Below the pieces are notes generated by a model. It saw nothing but the letters and a program-made list of their open reading frames with translations, made no database searches and was not told where the DNA came from. DNA of 64,000 nt from Erythrobacteraceae bacterium E2-1 Yellow Sea (lineage in GTDB: Bacteria > Pseudomonadota > Alphaproteobacteria > Sphingomonadales > Sphingomonadaceae). The first letter of the stretch is position 1, and every line of letters starts with the position of its first letter. The stretch covers positions 81,649-145,648 of the forward strand of contig JADCLP010000004.1 in the NCBI GenBank assembly GCA_014983025.1. Reading direction: 5' to 3'. Both the position numbers and the translations under genes were made by a program. Shown here piece after piece: positions 18,654 through 30,517 of this stretch.

Positions 18654-18673
18654 GGTTTACGTTTGCGTAAACC
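18654..18673. promoter_or_regulatory. Perfect inverted repeat, likely operator of the SDR gene
   Basis: GGTTTACG and CGTAAACC, 8 bases each, are separated by TTTG. The site ends 28 bases upstream of the dehydrogenase ATG, where a repressor would block RNA polymerase. The size and the TTACG/CGTAA core resemble TetR-family operators of fatty acid regulators; the regulator is not in the window. Confidence 0.55.
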
Positions 18674-18759
18674 GTAACGCGGCGCTGGGTGACACTTTCT
18701 GGCCATCTATGCAACCATGGACCAGCTACATAAGGATGCCGTAACGGCAATTGGCAAAA

Positions 18760-19428
18760 TTATATCTTTATGAGGGTGTCGACCAACTGATCCAGCGAAT
18801 CGATCACTGCATCGCCGCCCAATTCATGCGGGTGCTGATCGCAATAACCATAGGCTGCCACCACCACTGGCACTTTTGCAGCCCGTGCTGCTTTTACATC
18901 GAAGCTGGAATCTCCGACGAAGGCAAAGCTCCCGCCGCCACTGCGGCTTTGCGCTTCCAATAATGGATCTGGCGCGGGCTTGGCGCGTCCTTTACCCATT
19001 GTATCGCCCCCAATCACCGTCACGAAGCGATCGATCAGGTCCAGCTGTGTAAGAATGTCACGGGCAAAGCTTTCAAATTTGTTGGTGACGACAGATATGG
19101 TGGCACCATGGGCTGCCAAGTCCTCAAGGCATTTAAGCGCGCCGGGGAAGGGGCGCGTGTGTACCGCGCAATTTTCTGAATAATATTCCAGCAAATGCTT
19201 GTAGAGTCTGTGAAGTTCGTCATCGGGCAGGCCGCCTTGCTGGCCTATCGCGCGCTGCAACATTACCTTGGCGCCGCCGCCGATCAAGGATCGGGCACTG
19301 TCCAGCGGGACAGTATCAAACCCGCCAATTACCAACGCATGGTTCACCGCCATACCCAGATCATGATGTGTATCGAGCAAAGTACCGTCGAGGTCGAAGC
19401 CGACAGCAGCAAAGGGAAATTCCGTCAT
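18760..19428 (-). CDS. gph: Phosphoglycolate phosphatase (HAD family)
   Basis: Dephosphorylates 2-phosphoglycolate, a by-product of DNA repair and oxygenase activity. The 222-residue HAD hydrolase shows motif I FDLDGTLLDT (nucleophile and acid Asp), motif II SVVTNK and motif IV FVGDSSFDVKAA, with a helical cap between I and II. Length and cap fit Gph, although the substrate of a single HAD enzyme cannot be proven from sequence. It is divergent from glmU with a short shared control region; the gph-glmU pairing occurs in related genomes. Confidence 0.85.
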   Translation of the reverse strand: MTEFPFAAVGFDLDGTLLDTHHDLGMAVNHALVIGGFDTVPLDSARSLIGGGAKVMLQRAIGQQGGLPDDELHRLYKHLLEYYSENCAVHTRPFPGALKCLEDLAAHGATISVVTNKFESFARDILTQLDLIDRFVTVIGGDTMGKGRAKPAPDPLLEAQSRSGGGSFAFVGDSSFDVKAARAAKVPVVVAAYGYCDQHPHELGGDAVIDSLDQLVDTLIKI

Positions 19429-19481
19429 ATGCGGTGCGGTGGCGGATCATGCTTCAAACCGCAACCATTTGGTGCCATGTG

Positions 19482-20846
19482 ATGCATATGACTGATTTTG
19501 CCGCCATCGTTCTTGCCGCGGGCAAGGGAACACGGATGAAGAGTGACCTGCACAAGGTGCTGCACCCGATTGCCGGACGCCCTATGCTGGATCACCTGCT
19601 TGCATCACTGGATGAACTTGCCCCTGCCAAAACCGTTGTGGTGGTGGGCGCGGGCAGAGACCAGATTGAAGCGGCTGTGAGTGGGAGAGCGGAAACCTGC
19701 CTGCAGGAACCGCAACTGGGCACAGGACATGCGGTGCAACAGGCGGAAACAGCACTGGCCGGGATGAGCGGCGATGTACTGGTGCTCTGTGGCGATGTGC
19801 CCTTTGTCCGCGCCAGTACCATGCGGGCCATGCTGGACCGATTGCACGCGCAGGATGCGCCGCGCGTGGTTGTACTGGGTTTTGAGCCGGCAGATGCTGG
19901 GCATTATGGCCGCGTGATTGCCGATGCGGATGGCCGGATCACCAAGATGATTGAATATAAGGACGCGAGCGAGGATGAGCGCGCCTGCACTCTGTGCAAT
20001 TCCGGCCTGATGGCGGCGCGCGCATCTGACATTTTCGATCTGCTGCGGCGCGTGGGAAATGACAATGCGCAGGGCGAATATTACCTGGTTGATATCGTCA
20101 ATGTAGCCAATGAAGATGGCGATACCTGTGCAGTGATCACCACGGACGCGCCGGATGAGGTGACGGGCATCAACAGCCGGGCAGAACTCGCTGCGGCAGA
20201 GGCGCAATGGCAGGCTTTCCGCCGGGAAGAGGCGATGGCCGAAGGGGCCAGTCTGAAAGCACCAGAAACCGTGTTCTTCAGCTGGGATACGCAGTTGGGC
20301 CGCGATGTCACGATTGAACCCAATGTGGTGTTTGGCCCCGGTGTCAGCGTGGCCGATGGCGCGACCATTCATGCCTTTTGCCATCTGGAAGGTGCCAGCG
20401 TTGGCCCCGGCTGCTCGGTTGGCCCATTTGCGCGGCTACGTCCCGGTGCGGTGATGGAGCAGGGTGCGAAGGTTGGCAATTTCGTGGAGATGAAGCAGGC
20501 CGTTCTGGGCGAGGGGGCAAAGGCAAATCACCTGACCTATCTGGGCGATGCCACGGTTGGGGCAGGGGCGAATATCGGCGCGGGTACCATTACCTGCAAT
20601 TATGATGGCTATTTCAAATACAAGACCGAAATCGGCCCGCGGGCCTTCATCGGATCGAACAGTTCACTGATTGCACCGGTGCGGATCGGGGCGGACGCGA
20701 TAATCGCGGCAGGCAGCGCGGTCAGCCGGGATGTCGGCGATGGCGATTTGCGCATGGTGCGTGGGGAACAGATTGTGAAGCCGGGTTGGGCCGATCGCTT
20801 CCATGATGCGATGAAGAAGAAAAAGGCAGCGGCAAAGAAGGTTTGA
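19482..20846 (+). CDS. glmU: Bifunctional UDP-N-acetylglucosamine pyrophosphorylase / glucosamine-1-phosphate acetyltransferase
   Basis: Makes UDP-GlcNAc, precursor of peptidoglycan and lipid A. The N-terminal uridylyltransferase domain starts at IVLAAGKGTRMKS and contains QLGTGHAVQQA and LCGDVPF; the C-terminal half is a left-handed beta helix with acetyltransferase motifs such as NFVEMKQ and YDGYFKYKT. ATGs at 19482 and 19488 are both possible; the frame is open upstream to 19368 through the start of gph, without homology. About 454 residues, the family length. Confidence 0.95.
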   Translation: MHMTDFAAIVLAAGKGTRMKSDLHKVLHPIAGRPMLDHLLASLDELAPAKTVVVVGAGRDQIEAAVSGRAETCLQEPQLGTGHAVQQAETALAGMSGDVLVLCGDVPFVRASTMRAMLDRLHAQDAPRVVVLGFEPADAGHYGRVIADADGRITKMIEYKDASEDERACTLCNSGLMAARASDIFDLLRRVGNDNAQGEYYLVDIVNVANEDGDTCAVITTDAPDEVTGINSRAELAAAEAQWQAFRREEAMAEGASLKAPETVFFSWDTQLGRDVTIEPNVVFGPGVSVADGATIHAFCHLEGASVGPGCSVGPFARLRPGAVMEQGAKVGNFVEMKQAVLGEGAKANHLTYLGDATVGAGANIGAGTITCNYDGYFKYKTEIGPRAFIGSNSSLIAPVRIGADAIIAAGSAVSRDVGDGDLRMVRGEQIVKPGWADRFHDAMKKKKAAAKKV

Positions 20847-20852
20847 CCGTCA

Positions 20853-21131
20853 ATGCCTGATGCCCCGCTCAATTGCTGGCTATGCGGGCGCCCTATCGCC
20901 ACGCTGATGCAATGGCATCACCCTGTGCCGAAATCGAAAGGGGGCATGGAAACGGTGCCGGTCCACCCGATCTGCCATCAGGCGATTCACAACTATTTCC
21001 TCAATTCCGAACTGGCCAAAATGGGGAATGATAGCGCTGCATTGCTGGAAAGAACGGCGATGCAGAATTTTATCGATTGGGTAAAAGACAAGCCGCCCGA
21101 TTTTCACGCGCCGACCAGGAAAAGGCGGTAA
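20853..21131 (+). CDS. Small HNH-type nuclease-like protein
   Basis: A 92-residue protein with a CWLC zinc knuckle near residue 9, then WHHPVPKSKGG and HPICHQAIHNYF, the spacing of an HNH (His-Me finger) nuclease core with Cys and His zinc ligands. It is far shorter than restriction-associated HNH enzymes and has no partner domain. Starting 6 bases after the glmU stop, it is probably co-transcribed with glmU, which does not suggest a defence role. The substrate is unknown; some such small proteins may bind rather than cut DNA. Confidence 0.7.
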   Translation: MPDAPLNCWLCGRPIATLMQWHHPVPKSKGGMETVPVHPICHQAIHNYFLNSELAKMGNDSAALLERTAMQNFIDWVKDKPPDFHAPTRKRR

Positions 21132-21161
21132 GAATCGAGCGGCTGGATTGGGCCACGGGTA

Positions 21162-21440
21162 TCAGGCGGATTCGAGTGTCTTTTGCTCTGTATTCTGCGT
21201 TTGCCGCTTCTCGCGGCGTTCGAAGCGTTCTTCCCAGATCTTGAATTCGCTGCGGCTAAGCAGATAGCGCCAGCGTGCCTCGTCAAAACTGATCAGCCTG
21301 TCACGCACAGCGCGAACGACATCGTCCTTGCGCGATTGTGACCAGTGCACATCATGGTTTTCTGGCAGACCAGCGCGCTTGATGGCATCGGCCACGGTTT
21401 CATGCCGCGCATAAGGCATTTCTTGGGGTGTCTTGGACAT
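21162..21440 (-). CDS. DUF1153 (SciP-like) transcription regulator
   Basis: A 92-residue protein whose middle (about residues 32-72: SQSRKDDVVRAVRDRLISFD, then EARWRYLLSRSEFKIWEERF) matches the DUF1153 helix-turn-helix of SciP, the Caulobacter protein that blocks CtrA-activated promoters. The usual SciP motif WVxRRKAEVVAAVRGGLLS is diverged here and a basic and acidic tail follows, so this is either a paralogue or a lineage-specific form. No ctrA or sciP neighbour is visible. The ATG at 21440 follows GAACTTTGGAGAAC on the minus strand, which contains a GGAG ribosome binding site. Confidence 0.65.
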   Translation of the reverse strand: MSKTPQEMPYARHETVADAIKRAGLPENHDVHWSQSRKDDVVRAVRDRLISFDEARWRYLLSRSEFKIWEERFERREKRQTQNTEQKTLESA

Positions 21441-21612
21441 GTTCGTTCTCCAAAGTTCGGCCCCCCGTTGGCTGAAACACTGGATTTTCGCGGTTAATTC
21501 CAGGTTTCAGCATGTCCTCAACGCCGGATTCATCATCCGGGGTGTGGGGGATTTGCGATGGACCGAGTGATGTCAGCCAATGTTAGCCGCTGTTTAGATC
21601 GAACGGAGCCGA

Positions 21613-23691
21613 TTAGTCCGAATCGCCATCCATAAGTCGCTGCATCAAATAGATATATTGCAGCGCCTGAAGCTGCGCGCGCTGGCTGTTATCGACCCCG
21701 CCCGAATGGCCACCGGTCATTTCTTCATAATAGAAATAGGGCTGGCCCAGTTCCTTCAACCTGGCAGCGCCCTTGCGGGCATGGGCGGGATGGGTGCGGT
21801 CATCAGCGGTGGATGCCCAAAGGAAGGGGGCGGGGTAACCTACACCTGCCACCAGCTTCTGATAGGGGGAATAGGCTTCGATCCATGCGCGTTCTTCCTC
21901 CACGCGCGGATCACCATATTCTCCGATCCATGACGCGCCGCGACCAATCATGTGGAAGCGTAGCATATCGAACAGCGGGATCTGGACGATTGCCGCATTA
22001 AACAGGTCAGGGCGCTGGGTGATGGCACTGCCCACCAGCAATCCGCCTTGCGAACCACCCATAATGCCCAGATGGGCGGGGCTGGTGATACCGCGTTGCT
22101 GCAAATCTTCTGCGACGGCGAGAAAATCATCCCAAGTGCGCTGCTTATTCTCGCGCATCGCGCTTTGGTGCCAGTTGGGGCCAAATTCGCCGCCACCACG
22201 CATATTGGCGAGGACAAAGGCACCCCCACGTTCCAGCCATAATTTGCCCGTGACTGCCATATATCCGGGCAGTTGCGGAACCTGAAACCCGCCATAACCA
22301 TTCAGCAGAATTGGCGTGCTGCCATCATTGGGCGCATCGGCGCGGCGCACCACGAAATAGGGTACCTTGGTTCCATCTTCACTGGTGGCTTCAAATTGTT
22401 CGACCTTCAGGCCGCTGGCATCGAAGTGTTCGGGCGAATGCTTGATCGATTCGGGCGTGTCGCCTTCGGAATAGAACAGCGTGGTCGGCTGCAGGAAACC
22501 GGTGGCGGTGAACATGATCTGATCACTCTCGCCAGATGATGTGGCAATGCCCAGCGTCGAATTGTCGGGCAGCTCAACCTCGTGCTGGAGCCATTTGCCT
22601 TCGCGGAACTCAAACCGCACCACCTTGCCCACGACATTGTCGAGCAGGCTGACATAGAGCCAGGATGCGGTGATCGCGCCACCCTGCTTGGTCTGGCGCG
22701 GGCCGGGTGCCCAGACGAGCTGTTTGGGCGCGCCATTGGGGTCTGCCTTCCACGCCTCCAGCTCAACCGCCACCAGCGAATCTGCCGGGAATGTCTGGCC
22801 ATCCGCTTCCCAATCCTCATCCGTGCTGAACAGGATATGCCCTTGCACGATACCATAGGGTCCAGCCTTTTTGGGAAGGTCCAGCTGCAACCAGCTATCA
22901 TCCTTCCATACGTAATAGGCGCGATCATGGAAGGACAGGCTGCGATAGGCGATGCGGGCGTGGACCACCGATTTGTTGTCGCGCAGCAGATAGACCCCGG
23001 CAGAGACATCCTGCGGCGATCCGCGGAAGATTTCTTCAGCCTCTTCAATCGGCGTGCCGCGTTTCCACAGCCGCGTGGTGAAGGGGTATTCGCTTTCAGT
23101 AATGGTCCCGCCGCCAAAATCGCGCGTCACCAGCAATGTGTCATGGTCCAGCCATTGGATGCCGCCCTGGCTTTCTGCCAGTTCAAATCCGCCAGGCACA
23201 AATTCCTTCGTCACCATATCGAATTCGCGCATCACGGTGGCATCCTTGCCGCCGTCACTCAACGCCAGCATGCAATGGCGCAGATCGGGTGGCAGGCAGG
23301 TCGACCCCTGATAAACCCATTCGCGGCCCTCGCGGGCGGCGAGCGCATCAACGTCCAGAATCAGCTCCCATTCCGGCGCATCGCTGCGATAGCTTTCCAG
23401 CGTGGTCCGGCGCACGATCCCGCGTGGGTTCGCCTTGTCTTGCCAGAAATTATAAAGGCCATCAGGCCGAAAGCTGACAAAGGGGATGCGATCCTGACTG
23501 TCGAGGATTTCCAGCGCCTCTGCCTTCAGGGTTTCAAAGCGCGGGTCGGCCGCGAGCAATTCCATACTGCGGGCATTTTCCGCCGTCACCCATTCCAGCG
23601 CCTGCTCAGAGCGGGCTTCCTCCAGCCAGATAAAAGGGTCCTGATCGGGTCCGGGGATGCCGTTTTGTGGTGTGTTTTCGGGATTCGTCAT
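21613..23691 (-). CDS. Prolyl oligopeptidase family serine peptidase (S9A)
   Basis: A 692-residue S9 peptidase with the N-terminal beta-propeller and the C-terminal alpha/beta hydrolase carrying the triad: Ser in GGSQGGLLVG, Asp in ADDRTHPAHARK and His in GGHSGGVDN. It likely cleaves short proline-containing peptides. The frame runs up to 23778, but that region lies inside the atp operon terminator (23760-23789), so the ATG at 23691 (MTNPENTPQNG) is chosen. With this start there is no signal peptide, implying a cytoplasmic enzyme. Confidence 0.9.
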   Translation of the reverse strand: MTNPENTPQNGIPGPDQDPFIWLEEARSEQALEWVTAENARSMELLAADPRFETLKAEALEILDSQDRIPFVSFRPDGLYNFWQDKANPRGIVRRTTLESYRSDAPEWELILDVDALAAREGREWVYQGSTCLPPDLRHCMLALSDGGKDATVMREFDMVTKEFVPGGFELAESQGGIQWLDHDTLLVTRDFGGGTITESEYPFTTRLWKRGTPIEEAEEIFRGSPQDVSAGVYLLRDNKSVVHARIAYRSLSFHDRAYYVWKDDSWLQLDLPKKAGPYGIVQGHILFSTDEDWEADGQTFPADSLVAVELEAWKADPNGAPKQLVWAPGPRQTKQGGAITASWLYVSLLDNVVGKVVRFEFREGKWLQHEVELPDNSTLGIATSSGESDQIMFTATGFLQPTTLFYSEGDTPESIKHSPEHFDASGLKVEQFEATSEDGTKVPYFVVRRADAPNDGSTPILLNGYGGFQVPQLPGYMAVTGKLWLERGGAFVLANMRGGGEFGPNWHQSAMRENKQRTWDDFLAVAEDLQQRGITSPAHLGIMGGSQGGLLVGSAITQRPDLFNAAIVQIPLFDMLRFHMIGRGASWIGEYGDPRVEEERAWIEAYSPYQKLVAGVGYPAPFLWASTADDRTHPAHARKGAARLKELGQPYFYYEEMTGGHSGGVDNSQRAQLQALQYIYLMQRLMDGDSD

Positions 23692-23759
23692 GGCCGCGGC
23701 TTGAGCGGTTTTGGCAAGTGCTGGCAAGCCCTGCTGCGTGTGATCAACACAGGCCGCGC

Positions 23760-23789
23760 AAATAAAAAGGGCGACCACAAGGGCCGCCC
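23760..23789 (-). terminator. Rho-independent terminator of the atp operon
   Basis: On the minus strand GGGCG (23789-23785) pairs with CGCCC (23773-23769) around an 11-base loop, followed by TTTTTATTT. It lies 30 bases after the atpC stop and before the start of the S9 peptidase gene. Confidence 0.85.
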
Positions 23790-23818
23790 ATTTCTATCTG
23801 TATTGCGCTTGCAAAGGA

Positions 23819-24076
23819 TCAGCCTTCGACATGCTCCGCCAGTACGGTCAGCCCGGCATCGCCAACTTCGGCAAAGCCACCGCGCACCAGGATTTCTTCC
23901 GGCTGCGCGCCTTCGGTCTTGTAAACCTGCACTGCACCATCACGGATGGTCGACATGAAGGGCGCGTGGCCTTCCAGCACGCCGAACTCGCCTTCCGAAC
24001 CGGGGACGACCACCATGTGGACCTCCTCGCTACGGACGAGCTTTTCCGGCGTGACGAGTTCGAAGTGGAGCGGCAT
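23819..24076 (-). CDS. atpC: ATP synthase F1 epsilon subunit
   Basis: Epsilon links the gamma shaft to the c ring and regulates hydrolysis. The protein begins [19 protein letters not shown] and has the beta-sandwich segment [16 protein letters not shown]. At 85 residues it holds only the N-terminal sandwich domain and lacks the C-terminal helical hairpin that acts as the inhibitory brake in E. coli; short epsilons of this kind occur in alphaproteobacteria, where the zeta protein can inhibit instead. Five bases after atpD; last gene of the operon. Confidence 0.92.
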   Translation of the reverse strand: MPLHFELVTPEKLVRSEEVHMVVVPGSEGEFGVLEGHAPFMSTIRDGAVQVYKTEGAQPEEILVRGGFAEVGDAGLTVLAEHVEG

Positions 24077-24081
24077 GGCGA

Positions 24082-25563
<1,482 letters not shown>

Positions 25564-26433
25564 TTAGAGCGCTTCAGCGCCCGCGATAATTTCAATGAGT
25601 TCGGTGGTGATCGCGGCCTGACGGCTGCGGTTGTACTGGATGGTCAGCTTGTTGATCAGGTCACCCGCATTGCGCGTGGCGTTGTCCATTGCCGTCATCG
25701 AAGCGCCCTGTTCGGATGCTTCGCGTTCCAGCAATGCGCCGAACAGCTGCGTTTTGACATAACGCGGCAGCAATTCTGCCAGGATTTCTTCCTCGCCCGG
25801 TTCATATTCAACCACCGCATCACCGCCCGCTGCATTTTCAGGGGTGGGGACGGGGATCAGCTGAACCGTGGTTGGGTCCTGCGCCAGGGCAGACTTGAAA
25901 GTGGGGTAGATGAGGTGCGCGACATCGAATTCGCCCGCCTCAAACATGCCAACCAGTTCCTGTTCCAGCGCGGCAGCTTCTTCAAAGCCGATGTTCTTGA
26001 CCATAGAGGTGTCAAACATCTTGCCGATGCGGTTGGGATACTCGCGCTTCAACGGGGCACGACCCTTCTTGCCGACAAGGTAGAAGGTCACATCCTTGCC
26101 CGCAGCAATCAGCTGCTTGGCCTGGTTCTTTGCCTCTTTCACGAGGTTCGAGTTCAAACCACCGCAAAGGCCCTTGTCCGTGTTCACCACCACCAGCAGG
26201 TGGCGCTGATCACTGCCGGTGCCGCGGAGCAGCTTGGGCGCAGAATCGCCGCTTACCTTGGTGGCAAGCGAGCCCATCACCGTGGCGAGACGTTCCGCAT
26301 AGGGACGGGCAGCTTCTGCTGCCGCCTGGGCACGGCGCAGCTTGGCCGCGGCGACCATCTGCTTGGCCTTGGTGATCTTCTGGGTCGATTTGACCGAGTT
26401 GATCCGACCCTTGAGTTCTTTCAGTGAGGCCAT
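25564..26433 (-). CDS. atpG: ATP synthase F1 gamma subunit
   Basis: Forms the central shaft that turns inside the alpha-beta ring. The 289-residue protein has the conserved N-terminal helix [20 protein letters not shown] and the C-terminal helix with [20 protein letters not shown], both lying in the shaft. [13 protein letters not shown] marks the Rossmann-like middle domain. Spacing is 27 bases from atpA and 24 from atpD. Nothing unusual. Confidence 0.97.
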   Translation of the reverse strand: MASLKELKGRINSVKSTQKITKAKQMVAAAKLRRAQAAAEAARPYAERLATVMGSLATKVSGDSAPKLLRGTGSDQRHLLVVVNTDKGLCGGLNSNLVKEAKNQAKQLIAAGKDVTFYLVGKKGRAPLKREYPNRIGKMFDTSMVKNIGFEEAAALEQELVGMFEAGEFDVAHLIYPTFKSALAQDPTTVQLIPVPTPENAAGGDAVVEYEPGEEEILAELLPRYVKTQLFGALLEREASEQGASMTAMDNATRNAGDLINKLTIQYNRSRQAAITTELIEIIAGAEAL

Positions 26434-26460
26434 TTCGGCTCCCCTATCTGTCTCTCAGGT

Positions 26461-28547
<2,087 letters not shown>

Positions 28548-28865
28548 GCGCTTATGGTCCTCTTGGGTCCGGAGAATAACGATGTGTCGCCCCACCGTGC
28601 GGGGTGAATTGTTATCACCCCGGTAAAGCTGGCGCGCGCCTAGCACCGGCCATGCTGCGATGCAACCCGCGAGGATGGTATACTATAGACTCAATAGGCA
28701 GGTTTTTTGGGTGACGCGATTTTTGCACTTTTTCAACTGCAGCGGCAGGCAGGTGATCTGCCGCAGCTGACCAGGCAGTATTCTAAAGAGCCGAATGCAT
28801 GCGTTCGCTGCTTTATCGTGATTCGCCCTAATCACATGGAATTCCCTGACGTAATCAAAATCGGC
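28548..28865. other. Non-coding leader region of the atp operon
   Basis: 318 bases between the atpH GTG and the stop of the protease gene. It holds a perfect hairpin at 28601-28621, a second inverted repeat (GCGGCAG at 28742-28748, CTGCCGC at 28758-28764) and an AT-rich patch with TATACTATAG at 28681-28690, probably containing the atp promoter. I could not place -35 and -10 boxes with confidence, and no credible reading frame is present. Confidence 0.6.
28601..28621 (-). promoter_or_regulatory. Perfect hairpin in the atp operon leader
   Basis: GGGGTGA (28601-28607) and TCACCCC (28615-28621) flank a 7-base loop, about 54 bases before the atpH start. It could be a 5' mRNA stabiliser or an operator; no U tract follows, so it is not a terminator. 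Confidence 0.5.
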
Positions 28866-30437
28866 CTATTTCACCTGCTGGTTGACCGGATTCATCAGTG
28901 ATGGCTTGGGTTCGCATTTATAGACCAGCCGTTCATTCGGGCGATCAGGTAGCAAGGTCAGTACATTGGCCTGATGTTCGCCCAGATCGCGCGCAGCATC
29001 GCCCACACTGCATAATGGTGGTGAGTAGCTGTCACGCGCGGCACGGGCCTGGCCCATGGCGTCCCGGCCCAAAAGATAACGGTCAGTCTGGAAAGTGCGG
29101 GTTTGCGGGTCGTAAATATTGACCGATACGGCATCTTCATCATCCGGCACGAACACGCGCGTCCACTCCCCATTGTTCATGCCATATTGCGTGCGTGTGT
29201 TGACGCACCCATCTGCGCCCCATTCAAATTCAACGTCGTCAGTTCGTGCACCAGTGATGCGGCTGCGTTCTGGAACGAGTGAGCACAGCATGGTGCCATC
29301 TGTCGCGTTGGAGGTTGCAGGCGGATCATCTGCCTGACCATCTTTCAGCGCCAGCTGGACACGTTCATCAATCTCTTCAAGTCCTGGACGGTTAATCCAC
29401 AGAAGGATGGCTGCAGTGGTGGCCAAAGCGGCGAGAGCCCCGGTGATCACCATCTGCCGTTCACGCCCCTCACGTCCGCGTGATTGATAGGCAACATATC
29501 CTGCGCCAAGCGCCAGCAGAAGCGCGATCATTGCCAATGCCATGGCATTTTCTCGCTCTTCCAGAACCTCCAGCTGCGCTTCCATCTCTGCACGATTGCG
29601 CTTGGTTGATAGCTCTGCTTCGCGCGCGGCCAACCTGTCGCGTGCATCGGCGCGTTGCTGTTCCAACCGTGCTCTTTCAGCCGCATCAAGATCGGCAATA
29701 CTGCGGCAAGGCAGGGCGTTCGTGCGTGCTTCTATATTATTGGCGCGCAGGAAAGGCAGCAATTCGCGGGTGGAAACAGCGAAATAGAATTCGGCATCCG
29801 ATCCATCCGAATCAGCGCCAAAACTGTTGACGCCCAGCACGCGGCCGCAGGCATCCAGCAAGGGGCCACCTGAATTGCCCCGTGCAATGGGCGCTGTGTG
29901 CAGCACAGTATCAAATTGGCGGCTTGGGCGCGCGCCCGATATAAAGCCACGACTTTTCACCGGGGGTTGTGCGCGAAAAATATCACTGATTGACAGACCC
30001 TGCGCCCGGTCAACATTCATGGGATAACCCACGGCAGACACTTCACCCATGTCGCCGGGCAGCGCGCCTGCAATTGTCAGCGGATTAAGGCGGAAGTTGC
30101 TGTCCGTAATTTCGATCAGTGCCAGATCATTCCGCGGGCTGACGGATATGGGCCGGGCGTAGGCGGCCTCATCCCCTTCTGACGGTACAATCCCGATCCG
30201 CAAAGTGTCATCCTGCAATGCTTCACGCACAACATGGGCATTGGTGACAATCTGTGTGGGGGTGACGGCAAAACCACTGCCATGGCTGACGGGGAAAACC
30301 TCCTGACCGTCTGTTCCGATCAAGACAACACGAACCACGCCGCGTGCGGCGGCATCGATATCTGCCGGGTCTGCGGCAGAGCGCACTGGCAGGATAACAG
30401 CAAACAGGGCGGCAAGAGCAATCAGAATACGCATCAT
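28866..30437 (-). CDS. Membrane-anchored trypsin-like serine protease
   Basis: A 523-residue protein with signal peptide MMRILIALAALFAVILPVRS, a trypsin-like domain (about residues 35-235) with His in TNAHVV, Asp in RNDLALI and Ser in ARGNSGGPL, then a coiled coil (about 245-300), two hydrophobic helices (near 300 and 330) and a C-terminal domain of unknown type (about 380-520). The full triad implies an active periplasmic protease of the HtrA class but without a PDZ domain. The start at 30437 puts the signal at the N-terminus; the frame opens at 30497. Divergent from ada. Confidence 0.8.
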   Translation of the reverse strand: MMRILIALAALFAVILPVRSAADPADIDAAARGVVRVVLIGTDGQEVFPVSHGSGFAVTPTQIVTNAHVVREALQDDTLRIGIVPSEGDEAAYARPISVSPRNDLALIEITDSNFRLNPLTIAGALPGDMGEVSAVGYPMNVDRAQGLSISDIFRAQPPVKSRGFISGARPSRQFDTVLHTAPIARGNSGGPLLDACGRVLGVNSFGADSDGSDAEFYFAVSTRELLPFLRANNIEARTNALPCRSIADLDAAERARLEQQRADARDRLAAREAELSTKRNRAEMEAQLEVLEERENAMALAMIALLLALGAGYVAYQSRGREGRERQMVITGALAALATTAAILLWINRPGLEEIDERVQLALKDGQADDPPATSNATDGTMLCSLVPERSRITGARTDDVEFEWGADGCVNTRTQYGMNNGEWTRVFVPDDEDAVSVNIYDPQTRTFQTDRYLLGRDAMGQARAARDSYSPPLCSVGDAARDLGEHQANVLTLLPDRPNERLVYKCEPKPSLMNPVNQQVK

Positions 30438-30517
30438 TGCGCGTTGTTTGACGGGCAAATGGTTTGACCGCAAGCTTCGGGATGCGGTGAATCGCACATT
30501 AGTCTAAATCAGCAGGC

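Noticed and set aside
21441..21458. GTTC pair upstream of the DUF1153 gene as an SOS box
   Set aside because: Spacing is 6 bases (or 10 from the first unit), not the required 7.
22582..23958. 458-codon plus-strand open frame antisense to the S9 peptidase and atpC
   Set aside because: Shadow frame; the opposite strand carries the intact peptidase motifs and the terminator.
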